A stretch of 64,000 bases of DNA, taken from positions 1 to 64,000 of the forward strand of contig JACABB010000029.1 of NCBI GenBank assembly GCA_013376985.1, written 5' to 3'. Position 1 is the stretch's first letter, and each line of letters begins with the position of its first letter. The translations under genes were made by a program, and so were the position numbers. The notes under the pieces are model-generated. The model was not told where the DNA came from, ran no database searches, and saw nothing but the letters and a program-made list of their open reading frames with translations. Source of the stretch: Bacteroidales bacterium. Lineage in GTDB: Bacteria > Bacteroidota > Bacteroidia > Bacteroidales > Tenuifilaceae. This document shows, piece by piece, positions 46,187 to 55,608 of the stretch.

Positions 46187-47788
46187 TTAACTCTTTCTAT
46201 TCTCAAGAAATTTAATATACCACTGCGCTTTTACCGAGTTGGTTCCAGTATAATTAATTTTAAAACCATTCCGTTTCATCCTTTTAACGAGTTCACGAGT
46301 GTAAATTTTACCGTTAATAGGATCATCGCTAAAAAATCGATATCGAATTTTTGCCGAGAGTAATGATTTAAATAGCGGTTTAGCCCAATTTATTAGAATT
46401 ACTCGAATTTTTTTTTCTCTCACCTTTCCCGACGTATCAAAACTCACTCCCAGCGGTTTAAATAATTTATTTTCTAGAGTAAAATCATAAAGTTTTTTCA
46501 ATTTTTTATGCTCAAGAGGTAACTCCACAAACAAATGCAATAGTGAGTTATCCCATAATGGAAGGTAAAACTTATACCCAAAATAATCATACACTTTTGT
46601 AGCATTTACGAATAGTTTAGGATGACTTTCGCTCATACTCCAGCAATCGTACCATAAAAACTGGTTCCCATTATATTTATCTAATTGTGAAATAATACTC
46701 TTCTTAAAAATCTCCTGCTGATATTTTGAAATTTTTCGAAGATTAAATTTGTGCTTAATTATTTGCTCAGCGATTCCATCACGAGTTTCGTCTCCCCGAA
46801 TAGCACCTAGGAAATTGCTTCCACCAATGGTATCACCTGAATGACCTGGCATAAAAACAGAGTCCCTAGGAATTAATTTTTCTTCATACATTTTTTTGAG
46901 AGCAAAGTAATCCTGAATAATATAAAAAGAATCGGCATTAGCTGCAAACTCGATGTATTTTAAAAATCTCTTGGATTCGGCAAATCCTTTTACCCCTTCT
47001 TTGGTTGTCTCAAAGAACAACCAAGGGAAATTCAGAATTTCTGCCACCTTCTCAGAAGTAACCATCTCGGGATTTCCTTTTTTCCCGAAGGAATAGCAAA
47101 GCACATTATCGTAACCATGGCGTCGAAACATTGATGCTATTAACCTTGAGTCATAGCCTCCGCTTAAAGGAATAACAACTTTTCGTCCATTTAAACCCTT
47201 TATCAGATTTTCAAAGATTTTATCAAGATGAGATAAGAAAAGTGTTGAAGTCTCTTCCAAGTCCAATGAAATCTGTTTATCGCTTAGATATCGAAAATAA
47301 GGGAAAATCTGGATATTACCATTATTGCAAAACACAATATCTCCAGCACATATCTGATTAATCTCTTTGAAAAAAGTCTTATTGCCTAATACATAACCTG
47401 TTGTAAGGTATTCATTTATTGCGATGTTCTCAAAATCGATCTTCAAATTCAAAGAATCTGCAATACTAAAAGCTGAATCGGAGAGACAGACATGATTGTC
47501 ATTTACAGAATAGTACAAAGGGAATGAACGACAACGGTCGACAGCCGCAAGCCAATCCTCATCAAGTTTAATCACAACGGAAAAATGTCCAGTAAGATTT
47601 TCAATCGATTTTCGAAGGGTCTCAACATCATTTACCCCCGAAAAGTGTTCTTCTAATTTTTTATCCTCATACGAGAATCCCCTATTATCAATTGCCCATC
47701 CTTTGACCTTTATATCACGATCCCCAAACCATGAATAACCATGATCATATTGAAGTTTAATATTCGAATCTAAATCGAATGAAAACAT
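46187..47788 (-). CDS. Asparagine synthase-related protein
   Basis: From the ATG at 47788 the protein has 533 residues. That start leaves one base after the flippase stop; an upstream start at 47833 would overlap it by 44. The N-terminal half is like a class II glutaminase domain but lacks the Cys at position 2, so it cannot hydrolyse glutamine. The C-terminal half has the ATP-pyrophosphatase loop PLSGGYDSR. Such proteins are common in surface polysaccharide loci, where they are thought to amidate sugar acids or use free ammonia. Substrate is unknown. Confidence 0.8.
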   Translation of the reverse strand: MFSFDLDSNIKLQYDHGYSWFGDRDIKVKGWAIDNRGFSYEDKKLEEHFSGVNDVETLRKSIENLTGHFSVVIKLDEDWLAAVDRCRSFPLYYSVNDNHVCLSDSAFSIADSLNLKIDFENIAINEYLTTGYVLGNKTFFKEINQICAGDIVFCNNGNIQIFPYFRYLSDKQISLDLEETSTLFLSHLDKIFENLIKGLNGRKVVIPLSGGYDSRLIASMFRRHGYDNVLCYSFGKKGNPEMVTSEKVAEILNFPWLFFETTKEGVKGFAESKRFLKYIEFAANADSFYIIQDYFALKKMYEEKLIPRDSVFMPGHSGDTIGGSNFLGAIRGDETRDGIAEQIIKHKFNLRKISKYQQEIFKKSIISQLDKYNGNQFLWYDCWSMSESHPKLFVNATKVYDYFGYKFYLPLWDNSLLHLFVELPLEHKKLKKLYDFTLENKLFKPLGVSFDTSGKVREKKIRVILINWAKPLFKSLLSAKIRYRFFSDDPINGKIYTRELVKRMKRNGFKINYTGTNSVKAQWYIKFLENRKS

Positions 47789-47789
47789 A

Positions 47790-49058
47790 CTATACTTTAG
47801 ATTTATCTTCTTTTTGTAATGATAAAAATCCAACTATCGCCAGTACAACATACATTACAGAACCAATGGTTGAATATACAATTAGCAATAAATAAACATC
47901 AAAATTACGAGCTGTTACCAGCCAACCAAGTACAAAGATCAAATAAACTACTTGCCAAATTAGCATTAACTGGTTTTTTTTGGTTACTGAGAATACTGTA
48001 CTTACACATTCAGTTGCAAATCCAAAAACAGTAAGGGGTAAAATAAAGCGTGCTATACGCCCAGCTACCACCCAATCATTCCCTAACACAAAACGAAAAA
48101 TAGATTCACCCCAAAATGCAATGGGGAATAGTATCAACAATGCTAAAAAGAGATTTCCAAGATATGAGTAAATGTAGAGTCGACGACGATTTGCTGTTCT
48201 ATTCATCTTCTCGTAAAATACACTTCCAAAGGAGGAACTAATTAGGGATAGCGGGAAATTGATTACCCTCCATGCTCGTTCATAATGACCAACCAAAGCA
48301 CTTGAGGTTATTAATGATAAGGCAAACACCAACAGGTATGTCGAAAAGGTATTTAAAATACCCATTGGCATTAAGTATAGCGGAAAGTTAAAATATTCAC
48401 GAAGGGATTTAAGTGTTGTTTTTATTGATATGTATTTAAATCTCCAAAACTCTCTTCGGAAAAGTTGAACAACCATTGCCCCCCAAGAGATAATTTCACC
48501 TGCAATGAATCCAACAACTTGACCCCAATGTCCATTTGAAAACATCTCTCTACATAATCTTACTCCCGTTTGTCCAGCATTTTGAATAACCCGATTAACT
48601 CCAATCAATCTGAAAGAACGTGAGCGGTTAAACCAATATGTAAGACTTTTATGACTTCCAAGTAGGAATATACATAAAGGTAAAAGCCATATTATTTTTT
48701 TGTAGATATGCGCTTCAAACATTCCTGTCAGCCTGTCGAAGAATAATATTACTATCAAAAGACTAATAATCGAAAAGACTAATGTTATGGCAATACTACC
48801 AATGAGTAAATGAAATGCTTGCCCATTCTTTTTAGGTAAAACAATAGCCATATCGTACCTGCCATTTGAGGCAATTGAAAAAACATTTACCATTCCAATA
48901 AATAGGGCTACAGCACCAAATTCTTCAGGTGTGTAAAGCCTTGTTAGGATTGGAATTGATACTAATGAGATGCTTTGAGCCAATGCATTTCCTGTAAAAA
49001 GGGAAAATACATTTTTAACAAATTCATTCGAAAGAATTGATTTGATTTTTGAATTCAT
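47790..49058 (-). CDS. Oligosaccharide flippase family membrane protein (Wzx-like)
   Basis: This 422-residue protein has about twelve hydrophobic segments and the N-terminal pattern of the polysaccharide transporter family (residues LTRLYTPEEFGAVALF near 35-50). It would flip a lipid-linked glycan across the inner membrane. With the two downstream genes it forms a small minus-strand unit; glycosyltransferases are missing, so this is either a remnant or a companion to a locus elsewhere. Confidence 0.85.
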   Translation of the reverse strand: MNSKIKSILSNEFVKNVFSLFTGNALAQSISLVSIPILTRLYTPEEFGAVALFIGMVNVFSIASNGRYDMAIVLPKKNGQAFHLLIGSIAITLVFSIISLLIVILFFDRLTGMFEAHIYKKIIWLLPLCIFLLGSHKSLTYWFNRSRSFRLIGVNRVIQNAGQTGVRLCREMFSNGHWGQVVGFIAGEIISWGAMVVQLFRREFWRFKYISIKTTLKSLREYFNFPLYLMPMGILNTFSTYLLVFALSLITSSALVGHYERAWRVINFPLSLISSSFGSVFYEKMNRTANRRRLYIYSYLGNLFLALLILFPIAFWGESIFRFVLGNDWVVAGRIARFILPLTVFGFATECVSTVFSVTKKNQLMLIWQVVYLIFVLGWLVTARNFDVYLLLIVYSTIGSVMYVVLAIVGFLSLQKEDKSKV

Positions 49059-49150
49059 TGGTCAAAGTGCTTCTGAGAAAAAGTTTAATAATAAACTTTC
49101 TAAAGGTAAAAAAATAAACAACGCTCAAATAGCCATTTATAGTACTATCC

Positions 49151-49181
49151 TTGTTGGGTTTTAAAAAAAGTTGTAGGTTTG
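49151..49181 (+). promoter_or_regulatory. Bacteroidota-type promoter of the alkD-like gene
   Basis: TTG at 49151-49153 and TAGGTTTG at 49174-49181 (consensus TAnnTTTG) are spaced by 20 bases. It places transcription start near 49188, which supports the ATG at 49205 over the upstream in-frame codon at 49151. Confidence 0.65.
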
Positions 49182-49204
49182 CCAATCCAAATTCTGCTTA
49201 TGAC

Positions 49205-49861
49205 ATGGAAGAAAAAGTAATGGACATAATCATGCAGATTAAACATCGCATGAATGGAGCGGTAGTTAACTCCATGCAAGAATCAGGCATTATATACAAA
49301 GTAAACTACGGGGTTACCATTCCTGAACTACAACAAATTGCTCAACCTTATAAAGGGGATCACGACCTTGCAATCCAATTATTCGAGCAGGACATAAGGG
49401 AGTGTAAAATTATTGCATCAATGATTGACACCCCGGCCAAGGTAACAGGGGAGCAGATTGATAATTGGAGTAATGATTTTACAAATATTGAAATTGTTGA
49501 GCAGGTATGTAGTAATCTATTCTGGAAATCCGATTTTGCCATACCCCGTAGTATAGAATGGTGCTTAGAGGACGATAATCTTCTTCAAAAGGCAGGATTA
49601 CTGATTGCTGGCAATAGAGCCTCCGATAAAACAATTAAGGATTCAATTTTTGAACCCTACATCGGCATCATCGAAAACCTTGTTGAAACCGATGATGAAT
49701 TGGTTAGCAACTCTGCAATCTTCGCTTTGCGTGAAATAGGAAAAAGAAGTGAACCTATAAAAGAAAAAGTATTGGAAGCAGCTGAACGAATGGCAGAATC
49801 AGACTTTGGAATTGCTGCTTGGATTGGAAGTCAATTATTATTTGAATTTACAGAAGAGTAG
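49205..49861 (+). CDS. DNA alkylation repair-like (AlkD-type HEAT repeat) protein
   Basis: From the ATG at 49205 the protein has 218 residues made of paired helices, as in the ALK/HEAT-like repeat family of DNA glycosylases (AlkD/AlkC). Segments such as IRECKIIASMI and NWSNDFTNIEIVEQVC match the conserved helices. Catalytic residues of AlkD cannot be assigned with certainty, so some members may not be glycosylases. It is probably monocistronic. Confidence 0.7.
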   Translation: MEEKVMDIIMQIKHRMNGAVVNSMQESGIIYKVNYGVTIPELQQIAQPYKGDHDLAIQLFEQDIRECKIIASMIDTPAKVTGEQIDNWSNDFTNIEIVEQVCSNLFWKSDFAIPRSIEWCLEDDNLLQKAGLLIAGNRASDKTIKDSIFEPYIGIIENLVETDDELVSNSAIFALREIGKRSEPIKEKVLEAAERMAESDFGIAAWIGSQLLFEFTEE

Positions 49862-49941
49862 AATCATGTCGCTTTGTCAGTTTAAAGCTAAGGCATATTA
49901 TTTGAATAATTATTAACCGCAAAAACTAAAAATAAATAGAT

Positions 49942-50721
49942 ATGGATATATTTCGTTCTTCAAACCCAGCATTCTCCGAGAAAATCTTCTCTAAAGAAAG
50001 GGTTTTCACCTCTGATGAAACAATGACAGTTCAGGGGACAATGAATAAGGCATTGTTAATGCTAGTTTTAGTTGTTTTAGGTGCTGCTTTCACATGGAGA
50101 GCCTTCTTTGAAAGCATTCCTGTAGATCCTTTACATCCATCCGTTCCAACTTCCGTTATAATATGGATGGCCGTAGGCGGAATTGGAGGATTTATTACCT
50201 CTTTGATAGTTATTTTTGCCCCAAAAAGTTCTCCTATTACAGCGCCTATTTATGCTGTACTTGAAGGCCTATTCTTGGGCGGAATATCGGCAATATTTGC
50301 TGCTCAATATACTGGCAACATAATTATTCAAGCTGTTGGGTTAACCTTCTTGACCTTTTTCTTGATGCTTACTGCTTATCGTTCAGGTTGGATTAAGGTA
50401 ACTGAAAAATTCAGAACAATTATTCTTGTTGCAACAGGTGCTATTGCTTTGATGTATTTCATAACCTTTATACTGGGCTTTTTTGGAGTAAATGTTGGAT
50501 TTATCCACAGCAGCGGACCTATTGGAATTGGTATCAGTGTTGTAATTATTGCAATTGCGGCATTAAATCTTTTGCTCGATTTCGATTTCATCGACAGAGC
50601 TACTGCTCAGGGTGCACCTAAGTATATGGAGTGGTTTGGCGCTTTTGGTCTAATGGTTACTTTAATTTGGTTATATATCGAGTTTCTAAGACTTTTATCA
50701 AAACTCAATAGTCGTAACTAG
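49942..50721 (+). CDS. Bax inhibitor-1/YccA family membrane protein
   Basis: This 259-residue protein has about seven transmembrane segments after a 35-residue cytoplasmic start. It has the Bacteroidota YccA-type pattern with glycine-rich helices (LEGLFLGGISAIFAAQY) and a C-terminal segment with acidic residues (LLDFDFID). Members may be calcium leak channels or modulate FtsH in other bacteria; the role here is unknown. Confidence 0.85.
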   Translation: MDIFRSSNPAFSEKIFSKERVFTSDETMTVQGTMNKALLMLVLVVLGAAFTWRAFFESIPVDPLHPSVPTSVIIWMAVGGIGGFITSLIVIFAPKSSPITAPIYAVLEGLFLGGISAIFAAQYTGNIIIQAVGLTFLTFFLMLTAYRSGWIKVTEKFRTIILVATGAIALMYFITFILGFFGVNVGFIHSSGPIGIGISVVIIAIAALNLLLDFDFIDRATAQGAPKYMEWFGAFGLMVTLIWLYIEFLRLLSKLNSRN

Positions 50722-50762
50722 TAAATGTTCTCACGGTTTTTGAAAATTTTTCGGTAAAGGGG

Positions 50763-50793
50763 TTTGTTATTTTCATAATAGTTAATAACTTTG
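50763..50793 (+). promoter_or_regulatory. Bacteroidota primary-sigma promoter of rpmE
   Basis: TTTG at 50763-50766 and TAACTTTG at 50786-50793 are separated by 19 bases, matching the consensus TTTG-N19-TAnnTTTG exactly. The start codon of the L31 gene is 45 bases downstream. Confidence 0.8.
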
Positions 50794-50838
50794 CAGCCCG
50801 ATATTCGGAATTTACAGTATAATAAACAGATTCAAACA

Positions 50839-51102
50839 ATGAAAAAGGGAATACATCCGGAAAATTATCGACTGGTGGCATTCAAGGACATGTCTAACGA
50901 GCAAGTTTTTCTCACCAAGTCAACCGTAGCAACCCGGGAAACCATCACCGTTGATGGCGTTGAATATCCTGTGGTTAAGGTAGAAATTTCGAACACCTCA
51001 CATCCTTTCTATACTGGTAAGATGAAACTTGTTGACACTGCAGGTCGCGTTGATAAGTACATGAACCGTTACAAGGATCATTACGACAAGAAAAAAAAGT
51101 AG
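50839..51102 (+). CDS. rpmE2: 50S ribosomal protein L31 type B
   Basis: The ATG at 50839 gives an 87-residue protein beginning MKKGIHPENYR, the standard start of the type B form. An in-frame codon at 50791 overlaps the promoter and is rejected. The type B form lacks the zinc-binding CxxC motif, as here. A strong promoter (50763-50793) and an intrinsic terminator (51136-51160) mark a single-gene unit. Confidence 0.95.
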   Translation: MKKGIHPENYRLVAFKDMSNEQVFLTKSTVATRETITVDGVEYPVVKVEISNTSHPFYTGKMKLVDTAGRVDKYMNRYKDHYDKKKK

Positions 51103-51135
51103 GCAATTAATATCACCTACATTGTTAGGATATTT

Positions 51136-51160
51136 AAAGCTCCAGAAATGGAGCTTTTTT
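51136..51160 (+). terminator. Intrinsic terminator of rpmE
   Basis: The stem AAAGCTCC (51136-51143) and GGAGCTTT (51150-51157), with a six-base loop, is followed by T residues. It lies 33 bases after the L31 stop codon. Confidence 0.85.
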
Positions 51161-51228
51161 ATTTGTATATTTATAACATTTTTAAAACTTTACAGTTTAT
51201 TATTTTATCTGCTTTAACTGATATAGTT

Positions 51229-52425
51229 ATGCAAAGACACTACATATTATTTGATGATTCGCGTAGACTCAACCTACTGCCATTGACCTTCACCCGACCA
51301 GTTGCAGAAATTCGCATAGGAATTCTAACCATTAAAGAGAAATGGGAGAAGCTTCTAAATACTCCCTGTTCCTTCTTAACAGCAGATTATCTTCGTGAGA
51401 AATATCATCCCGCAAATGGTGAGATGGAGTCATGTATATTGAACGGAAGCGTGATTCCCAATCAAGAATTATTCGATTCAATAAAAAAATTAAATATCGG
51501 AGAAGCCTTGGTATGGGAAGACACAATTATAGCAGCACTATTACCAACTACTCCAAACCCATCATACATACCATCAATTGGTGATTTCAAGGAAAGAAAA
51601 TATCTCTTTGAAAAACCTTTTATGGTGCTTAATCTTTGGGATATCTTCTCTCAAAACAAAAAAGCAATAGATCAAGATTTTGCGTTACTAACAAAAAATC
51701 GAAAATCAGAACCAATATCAAAAACCAATCAGGTTATAAACCCCGAGAATATATTCATTGAAAAAGGAGCAACGGTTGAGTGTGCTATACTAAATGCCAG
51801 TAGTGGCCCTATATATATTGGTGTTGATTCTGAGATTATGGAGGGCTCAATTGTACGCGGATCTTTTGCGCTATGTAATAACTCCATTCTAAAAATGGGA
51901 GCCAAAATTTATGGTCCAACTACCATTGGTCCACATTCAAAGGTAGGCGGGGAAGTTAACAACTCCGTTTTTATTGGATGCTCAAATAAAGCGCACGATG
52001 GATTTATTGGAAATTCAGTTATAGGAGAATGGTGTAATATTGGGGCTGACTCAAATAACTCTAATCTCAAGAACAACTACGCAAATGTAAAACTTTGGAA
52101 CTATCAGAAAAAAAGTTTTGTGGATACTGGGCTACAATTTTGTGGATTAATTATGGGAGATCACTCAAAATGTGGCATAAACACCATGTTCAATACGGGA
52201 ACAGTAGTGGGCGTTAGTGCGAATATTTTCGGCAGCGGTTTTCCTCGAAATTTCATTCCTAGCTTTTCATGGGGAGGTGCACAAGGTTTTAGTATCTATA
52301 GTGTAGACAAAGCTTTTGAAACAGCCGAATTGGTTTACAAACGGAGAGGGTTATCCTTTAATTCTATTGAGAAAAAAATCTTTAGAAACGTCTTTGAACT
52401 AACCAAAGAGTTTAGAAAGTTTTAA
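51229..52425 (+). CDS. GlmU-like protein with left-handed beta-helix
   Basis: The ATG at 51229 gives a 398-residue protein starting MQRHYILFDDSRRLNLLPL, the usual start in Bacteroidota. The N-terminal half is a divergent nucleotidyltransferase-like domain without the GxGTRM signature. The C-terminal half is a hexapeptide beta-helix (repeats such as IYIGVDSEI, VIGEWCNIGADS). It is annotated as a GlmU-family or putative sugar nucleotidyltransferase in the group; activity is unproven. Confidence 0.75.
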   Translation: MQRHYILFDDSRRLNLLPLTFTRPVAEIRIGILTIKEKWEKLLNTPCSFLTADYLREKYHPANGEMESCILNGSVIPNQELFDSIKKLNIGEALVWEDTIIAALLPTTPNPSYIPSIGDFKERKYLFEKPFMVLNLWDIFSQNKKAIDQDFALLTKNRKSEPISKTNQVINPENIFIEKGATVECAILNASSGPIYIGVDSEIMEGSIVRGSFALCNNSILKMGAKIYGPTTIGPHSKVGGEVNNSVFIGCSNKAHDGFIGNSVIGEWCNIGADSNNSNLKNNYANVKLWNYQKKSFVDTGLQFCGLIMGDHSKCGINTMFNTGTVVGVSANIFGSGFPRNFIPSFSWGGAQGFSIYSVDKAFETAELVYKRRGLSFNSIEKKIFRNVFELTKEFRKF

Positions 52426-52514
52426 TTTATTAACCTAATTGTCTATAAAAGATATTTAACTTTAACAACACAAACTTATTCAACAAATCAGGGCTAATTG
52501 CCACTTACATTTTA

Positions 52515-52532
52515 TTGGCACACACATTGCAT
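52515..52532 (+). promoter_or_regulatory. Sigma-54 (RpoN) promoter upstream of lon
   Basis: TGGCAC at 52516-52521 and TTGCA at 52527-52531 are separated by five bases. This gives the GG-N10-GC spacing of the -24/-12 promoter and matches the full consensus TGGCAC-N5-TTGCA. Transcription would start near 52542, about 47 bases before lon. No TAnnTTTG element is visible in the gap. Confidence 0.8.
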
Positions 52533-52564
52533 ACTTATACTTCCTATTGTTGAAATACCTGAGA

Positions 52565-52579
52565 GTGACATGTTGTCAC
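52565..52579. promoter_or_regulatory. Small inverted repeat in the lon leader
   Basis: GTGACA (52565-52570) and TGTCAC (52574-52579) form a perfect palindrome with a three-base centre. It lies between the predicted sigma-54 start and the lon ATG. It could be a regulator site or a short leader hairpin. Confidence 0.4.
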
Positions 52580-52588
52580 CTCGTTTAG

Positions 52589-55060
52589 ATGGAGATTTTT
52601 AAGATGAGCAGAAAATTTGAAATTAAAATTGGCAACCCAATATTTATTGATTCCATAGATCAAGATTCCGATTTTATTCCAATTATAACTGATGAAAATG
52701 CACCTACTATTAAGGATGCTGACATACCAGGTGTAATACCAATACTTGCACTTCGTAACACAGTATTATTTCCCGGTGTAGTAATTCCAATTACCATTGG
52801 TCGTTCAAAATCGGTGAATCTTATCCGTGAACTGAATACAAAGAAAAAAATATTAGGTGCTATATCCCAGATTGATTCTAAAATTGAAGAACCCGAGACC
52901 AAGGATCTATTTAAAGTTGGCACAATTGCTCAAGTACTTAAGGTTCTTGAAATGCCAGACGGAAGCACTTCTGTTATCCTTCAAGGTATTCGCAGATTTG
53001 AGGTTGAAGAATTTCTTGGAGAAGATCCGTACTTTACCGCAAAAATAAACCTTTTAAAGGATGTGTACCCTCATGATGACGACAGGGAATTCAAAGCAAT
53101 AGTTGGTTCAATCAGAGATTTATCTTTAAAGGTCATCAACTTATCACCCAACATCCCACACGAAGCCTCTTTTGCAATTAAAAATATCGAAAGCAACCAT
53201 TTTCTTGTAAATTTTATTTGCTCCAACGCAGATATTCAAAATACTGAAAAACAAGGGTTACTTGAGAAAAATATTCTTAAAGAGCGCGGAGTTCAATTGC
53301 TTCAATATCTTACAAGAGAGGTTCAGCTGCTTGAACTAAAAAATGACATTCAAACCAAGGTTAAGCAGGATATGGATCAGCAGCAGAGAGAATATTTCCT
53401 GCATCAGCAAATGAAAACCATTCAGGATGAACTTGGAGGCAACCCAACTGAAAAAGAGATTGAAGAGTTTAAAAAACTTGCTGTAGATAAAAAATGGGGG
53501 AAAGAGGTCGCAGAACTCTTCGAAAAGGAACTCGAAAAATTACATCGAATGAACCCAATGGCTGGGGAGTATTCTGTGCAACTCAACTATGTTCAGTTGT
53601 TACTTGACCTTCCTTGGAATGAATATACAACTGATAATTTTGATCTAAAACGTGCCAAAACTGTACTTGATGAGGATCATTTTGGTCTTGAACAGGTAAA
53701 GGAGCGAATTCTTGAACACCTCGCAGTATTAAAACTTAAAGGTGACATGAAGGCACCCATCATCTGCCTATATGGCCCTCCAGGTGTTGGAAAAACATCA
53801 TTAGGAAAATCAGTTGCACGAGCACTTGATCGTAAGTATGCGCGAATTTCTCTAGGAGGCCTTCACGATGAAGCAGAAATTCGTGGCCATAGAAAAACAT
53901 ATATCGGAGCGATGCCGGGACGCATCATCCAAAATCTGAAACGGGTAAAATCTTCAAACCCAGTATTCATTCTTGATGAAGTAGACAAAGTTGGAAAAGA
54001 TTTTCATGGAGATCCCGCCTCTGCCCTACTTGAGGTTTTAGATCCTGAGCAGAACTACGCTTTTCACGATAACTACCTTGAGATTGAGTACGATCTCTCC
54101 AAGGTACTTTTTATTACAACTGCCAATAACATTTCAACTATTAGTTCAGCACTTCGCGATAGAATGGAACTGATCGATGTTAGTGGTTATATAATGGAAG
54201 AAAAGGTTGAAATTGCAAAACGACACCTCATCCCAAACCAACTTACCGAACATGGTCTAACTCCTGAAAATGTTGTCTTCAGCAATAAGGTAATTGAAAC
54301 CATGGTACAGAATTACACCCGTGAAAGTGGTGTTAGAGGCCTTAACCAAAAAATTGCAAAGGTTGTTAGACAGATAGCAAAGAAAATTGCTTTCGAGGAA
54401 AAGTTCCATAAAAATCTAAGTGTTAAAGAGGTGCAAACAATACTGGGCATCCCTCGGTATGTTAAGGATCTTTATCAAGGAAATGATTTGGCTGGTGTGG
54501 TAACTGGACTTGCTTGGACTGAAACCGGAGGCGAAATTTTATTCGTTGAAACAAGCCTTAGTCGTGGAAAAGGGAATCTTACGATAACAGGAAATCTTGG
54601 AGAGGTAATGAAAGAATCAACGATTATTGCCCTTGAATACATTAAAGCACACTCAGACCTATTGGGAATAAAACCTGAGATTTTTGAAAAATGGAATGTT
54701 CACCTTCATGTTCCTGAAGGAGCAATTCCTAAAGATGGCCCTTCGGCAGGTATCACAATGGCAACTTCAATGGCTTCGGCATATACACAGAGAAAAGTTC
54801 GTAAGGGTGTCGCAATGACAGGCGAAATAACCTTACGGGGGAAAGTTCTGCCAGTTGGGGGTATCAAAGAAAAAATATTAGCAGCAAAGCGTGCAAACAT
54901 AACCGAGATTATTTTATCAGACGAGAACAGAAAAGATATTTCTGAAATAAAAGATATTTATATTAAAGGGCTTAAATTCGTTTACGTTGAGAATATCATG
55001 GATGTGTTTAAATATGCTCTTCTTGATGAAAAAACCGATAATCCTTTAACTATCGATTAG
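52589..55060 (+). CDS. lon: ATP-dependent Lon protease
   Basis: This 823-residue protein has the LonA layout: N-terminal substrate-binding domain (about 45-245), central helical region, AAA+ module with Walker A GPPGVGKT (396-403) and Walker B FILDEVDK, and C-terminal protease domain with the Ser719-Lys762 dyad (GPSAG and KEKILAAK). It degrades misfolded and regulatory proteins in the cytoplasm. ATG codons at 52589 and 52604 are both possible. The sigma-54 promoter upstream is unusual for this gene. Confidence 0.95.
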   Translation: MEIFKMSRKFEIKIGNPIFIDSIDQDSDFIPIITDENAPTIKDADIPGVIPILALRNTVLFPGVVIPITIGRSKSVNLIRELNTKKKILGAISQIDSKIEEPETKDLFKVGTIAQVLKVLEMPDGSTSVILQGIRRFEVEEFLGEDPYFTAKINLLKDVYPHDDDREFKAIVGSIRDLSLKVINLSPNIPHEASFAIKNIESNHFLVNFICSNADIQNTEKQGLLEKNILKERGVQLLQYLTREVQLLELKNDIQTKVKQDMDQQQREYFLHQQMKTIQDELGGNPTEKEIEEFKKLAVDKKWGKEVAELFEKELEKLHRMNPMAGEYSVQLNYVQLLLDLPWNEYTTDNFDLKRAKTVLDEDHFGLEQVKERILEHLAVLKLKGDMKAPIICLYGPPGVGKTSLGKSVARALDRKYARISLGGLHDEAEIRGHRKTYIGAMPGRIIQNLKRVKSSNPVFILDEVDKVGKDFHGDPASALLEVLDPEQNYAFHDNYLEIEYDLSKVLFITTANNISTISSALRDRMELIDVSGYIMEEKVEIAKRHLIPNQLTEHGLTPENVVFSNKVIETMVQNYTRESGVRGLNQKIAKVVRQIAKKIAFEEKFHKNLSVKEVQTILGIPRYVKDLYQGNDLAGVVTGLAWTETGGEILFVETSLSRGKGNLTITGNLGEVMKESTIIALEYIKAHSDLLGIKPEIFEKWNVHLHVPEGAIPKDGPSAGITMATSMASAYTQRKVRKGVAMTGEITLRGKVLPVGGIKEKILAAKRANITEIILSDENRKDISEIKDIYIKGLKFVYVENIMDVFKYALLDEKTDNPLTID

Positions 55061-55118
55061 ATTAACAAGAGTGGTATTTTGATTTTAGCGTAGTTATCTT
55101 TTAACAAATATTTGCCGA

Positions 55119-55598
55119 ATGGAAAAGGTTGCTGTATTTCCTGGATCATTTGATCCATTCACTATAGGTCACGAATCGATTGTTTTGCGAGCCCTTTCTC
55201 TCTTCGATAAGATAATTATTGCCGTTGGCTATAATACAAACAAAAAATCGTTTTTCTCAATCGAGCAGAGGCTTGCAATTATTAAAAAGGTTTTTGAAGG
55301 GGAGGCACGTATTGAGGTGATAACCTACGAGGGCTTAACAGTTGATCTCTGTAAAAGAATAAACGTTTTTTACATTCTCCGAGGCCTTCGTACTTCTGAT
55401 GATTTTGAGTTTGAACGCGCCATAGGTCAAGTCAACAAAGCAATGTTTCATAAAATCGAATCTGTTTTCCTTTTAACAGATCCTGAACATTCATTTGTCA
55501 ACTCAACAATAGTAAGGGATATCTTAATACATAATGGAGATCCATCCCTATTCTTACCCAAATCAATCAATATAAAAGATTATCTTCCACACTCATAG
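55119..55598 (+). CDS. coaD: Phosphopantetheine adenylyltransferase
   Basis: This 159-residue protein has the nucleotidyltransferase start AVFPGSFDPFTIGH (T/HxGH motif) and the family segment LRGLRTSDDFEFE. It catalyses the penultimate step of coenzyme A synthesis, adding AMP to 4'-phosphopantetheine. It matches the CoaD length. The gene is general metabolism, though CoA is also the donor for the many carrier proteins of the cluster. Confidence 0.95.
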   Translation: MEKVAVFPGSFDPFTIGHESIVLRALSLFDKIIIAVGYNTNKKSFFSIEQRLAIIKKVFEGEARIEVITYEGLTVDLCKRINVFYILRGLRTSDDFEFERAIGQVNKAMFHKIESVFLLTDPEHSFVNSTIVRDILIHNGDPSLFLPKSINIKDYLPHS

Positions 55599-55608
55599 CG
55601 ATGAATCG

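Noticed and set aside
50791-50838. Upstream in-frame start for ribosomal protein L31
   Set aside because: It overlaps the TAACTTTG promoter element; the standard L31 type B start MKKGIHPENYR is at 50839.
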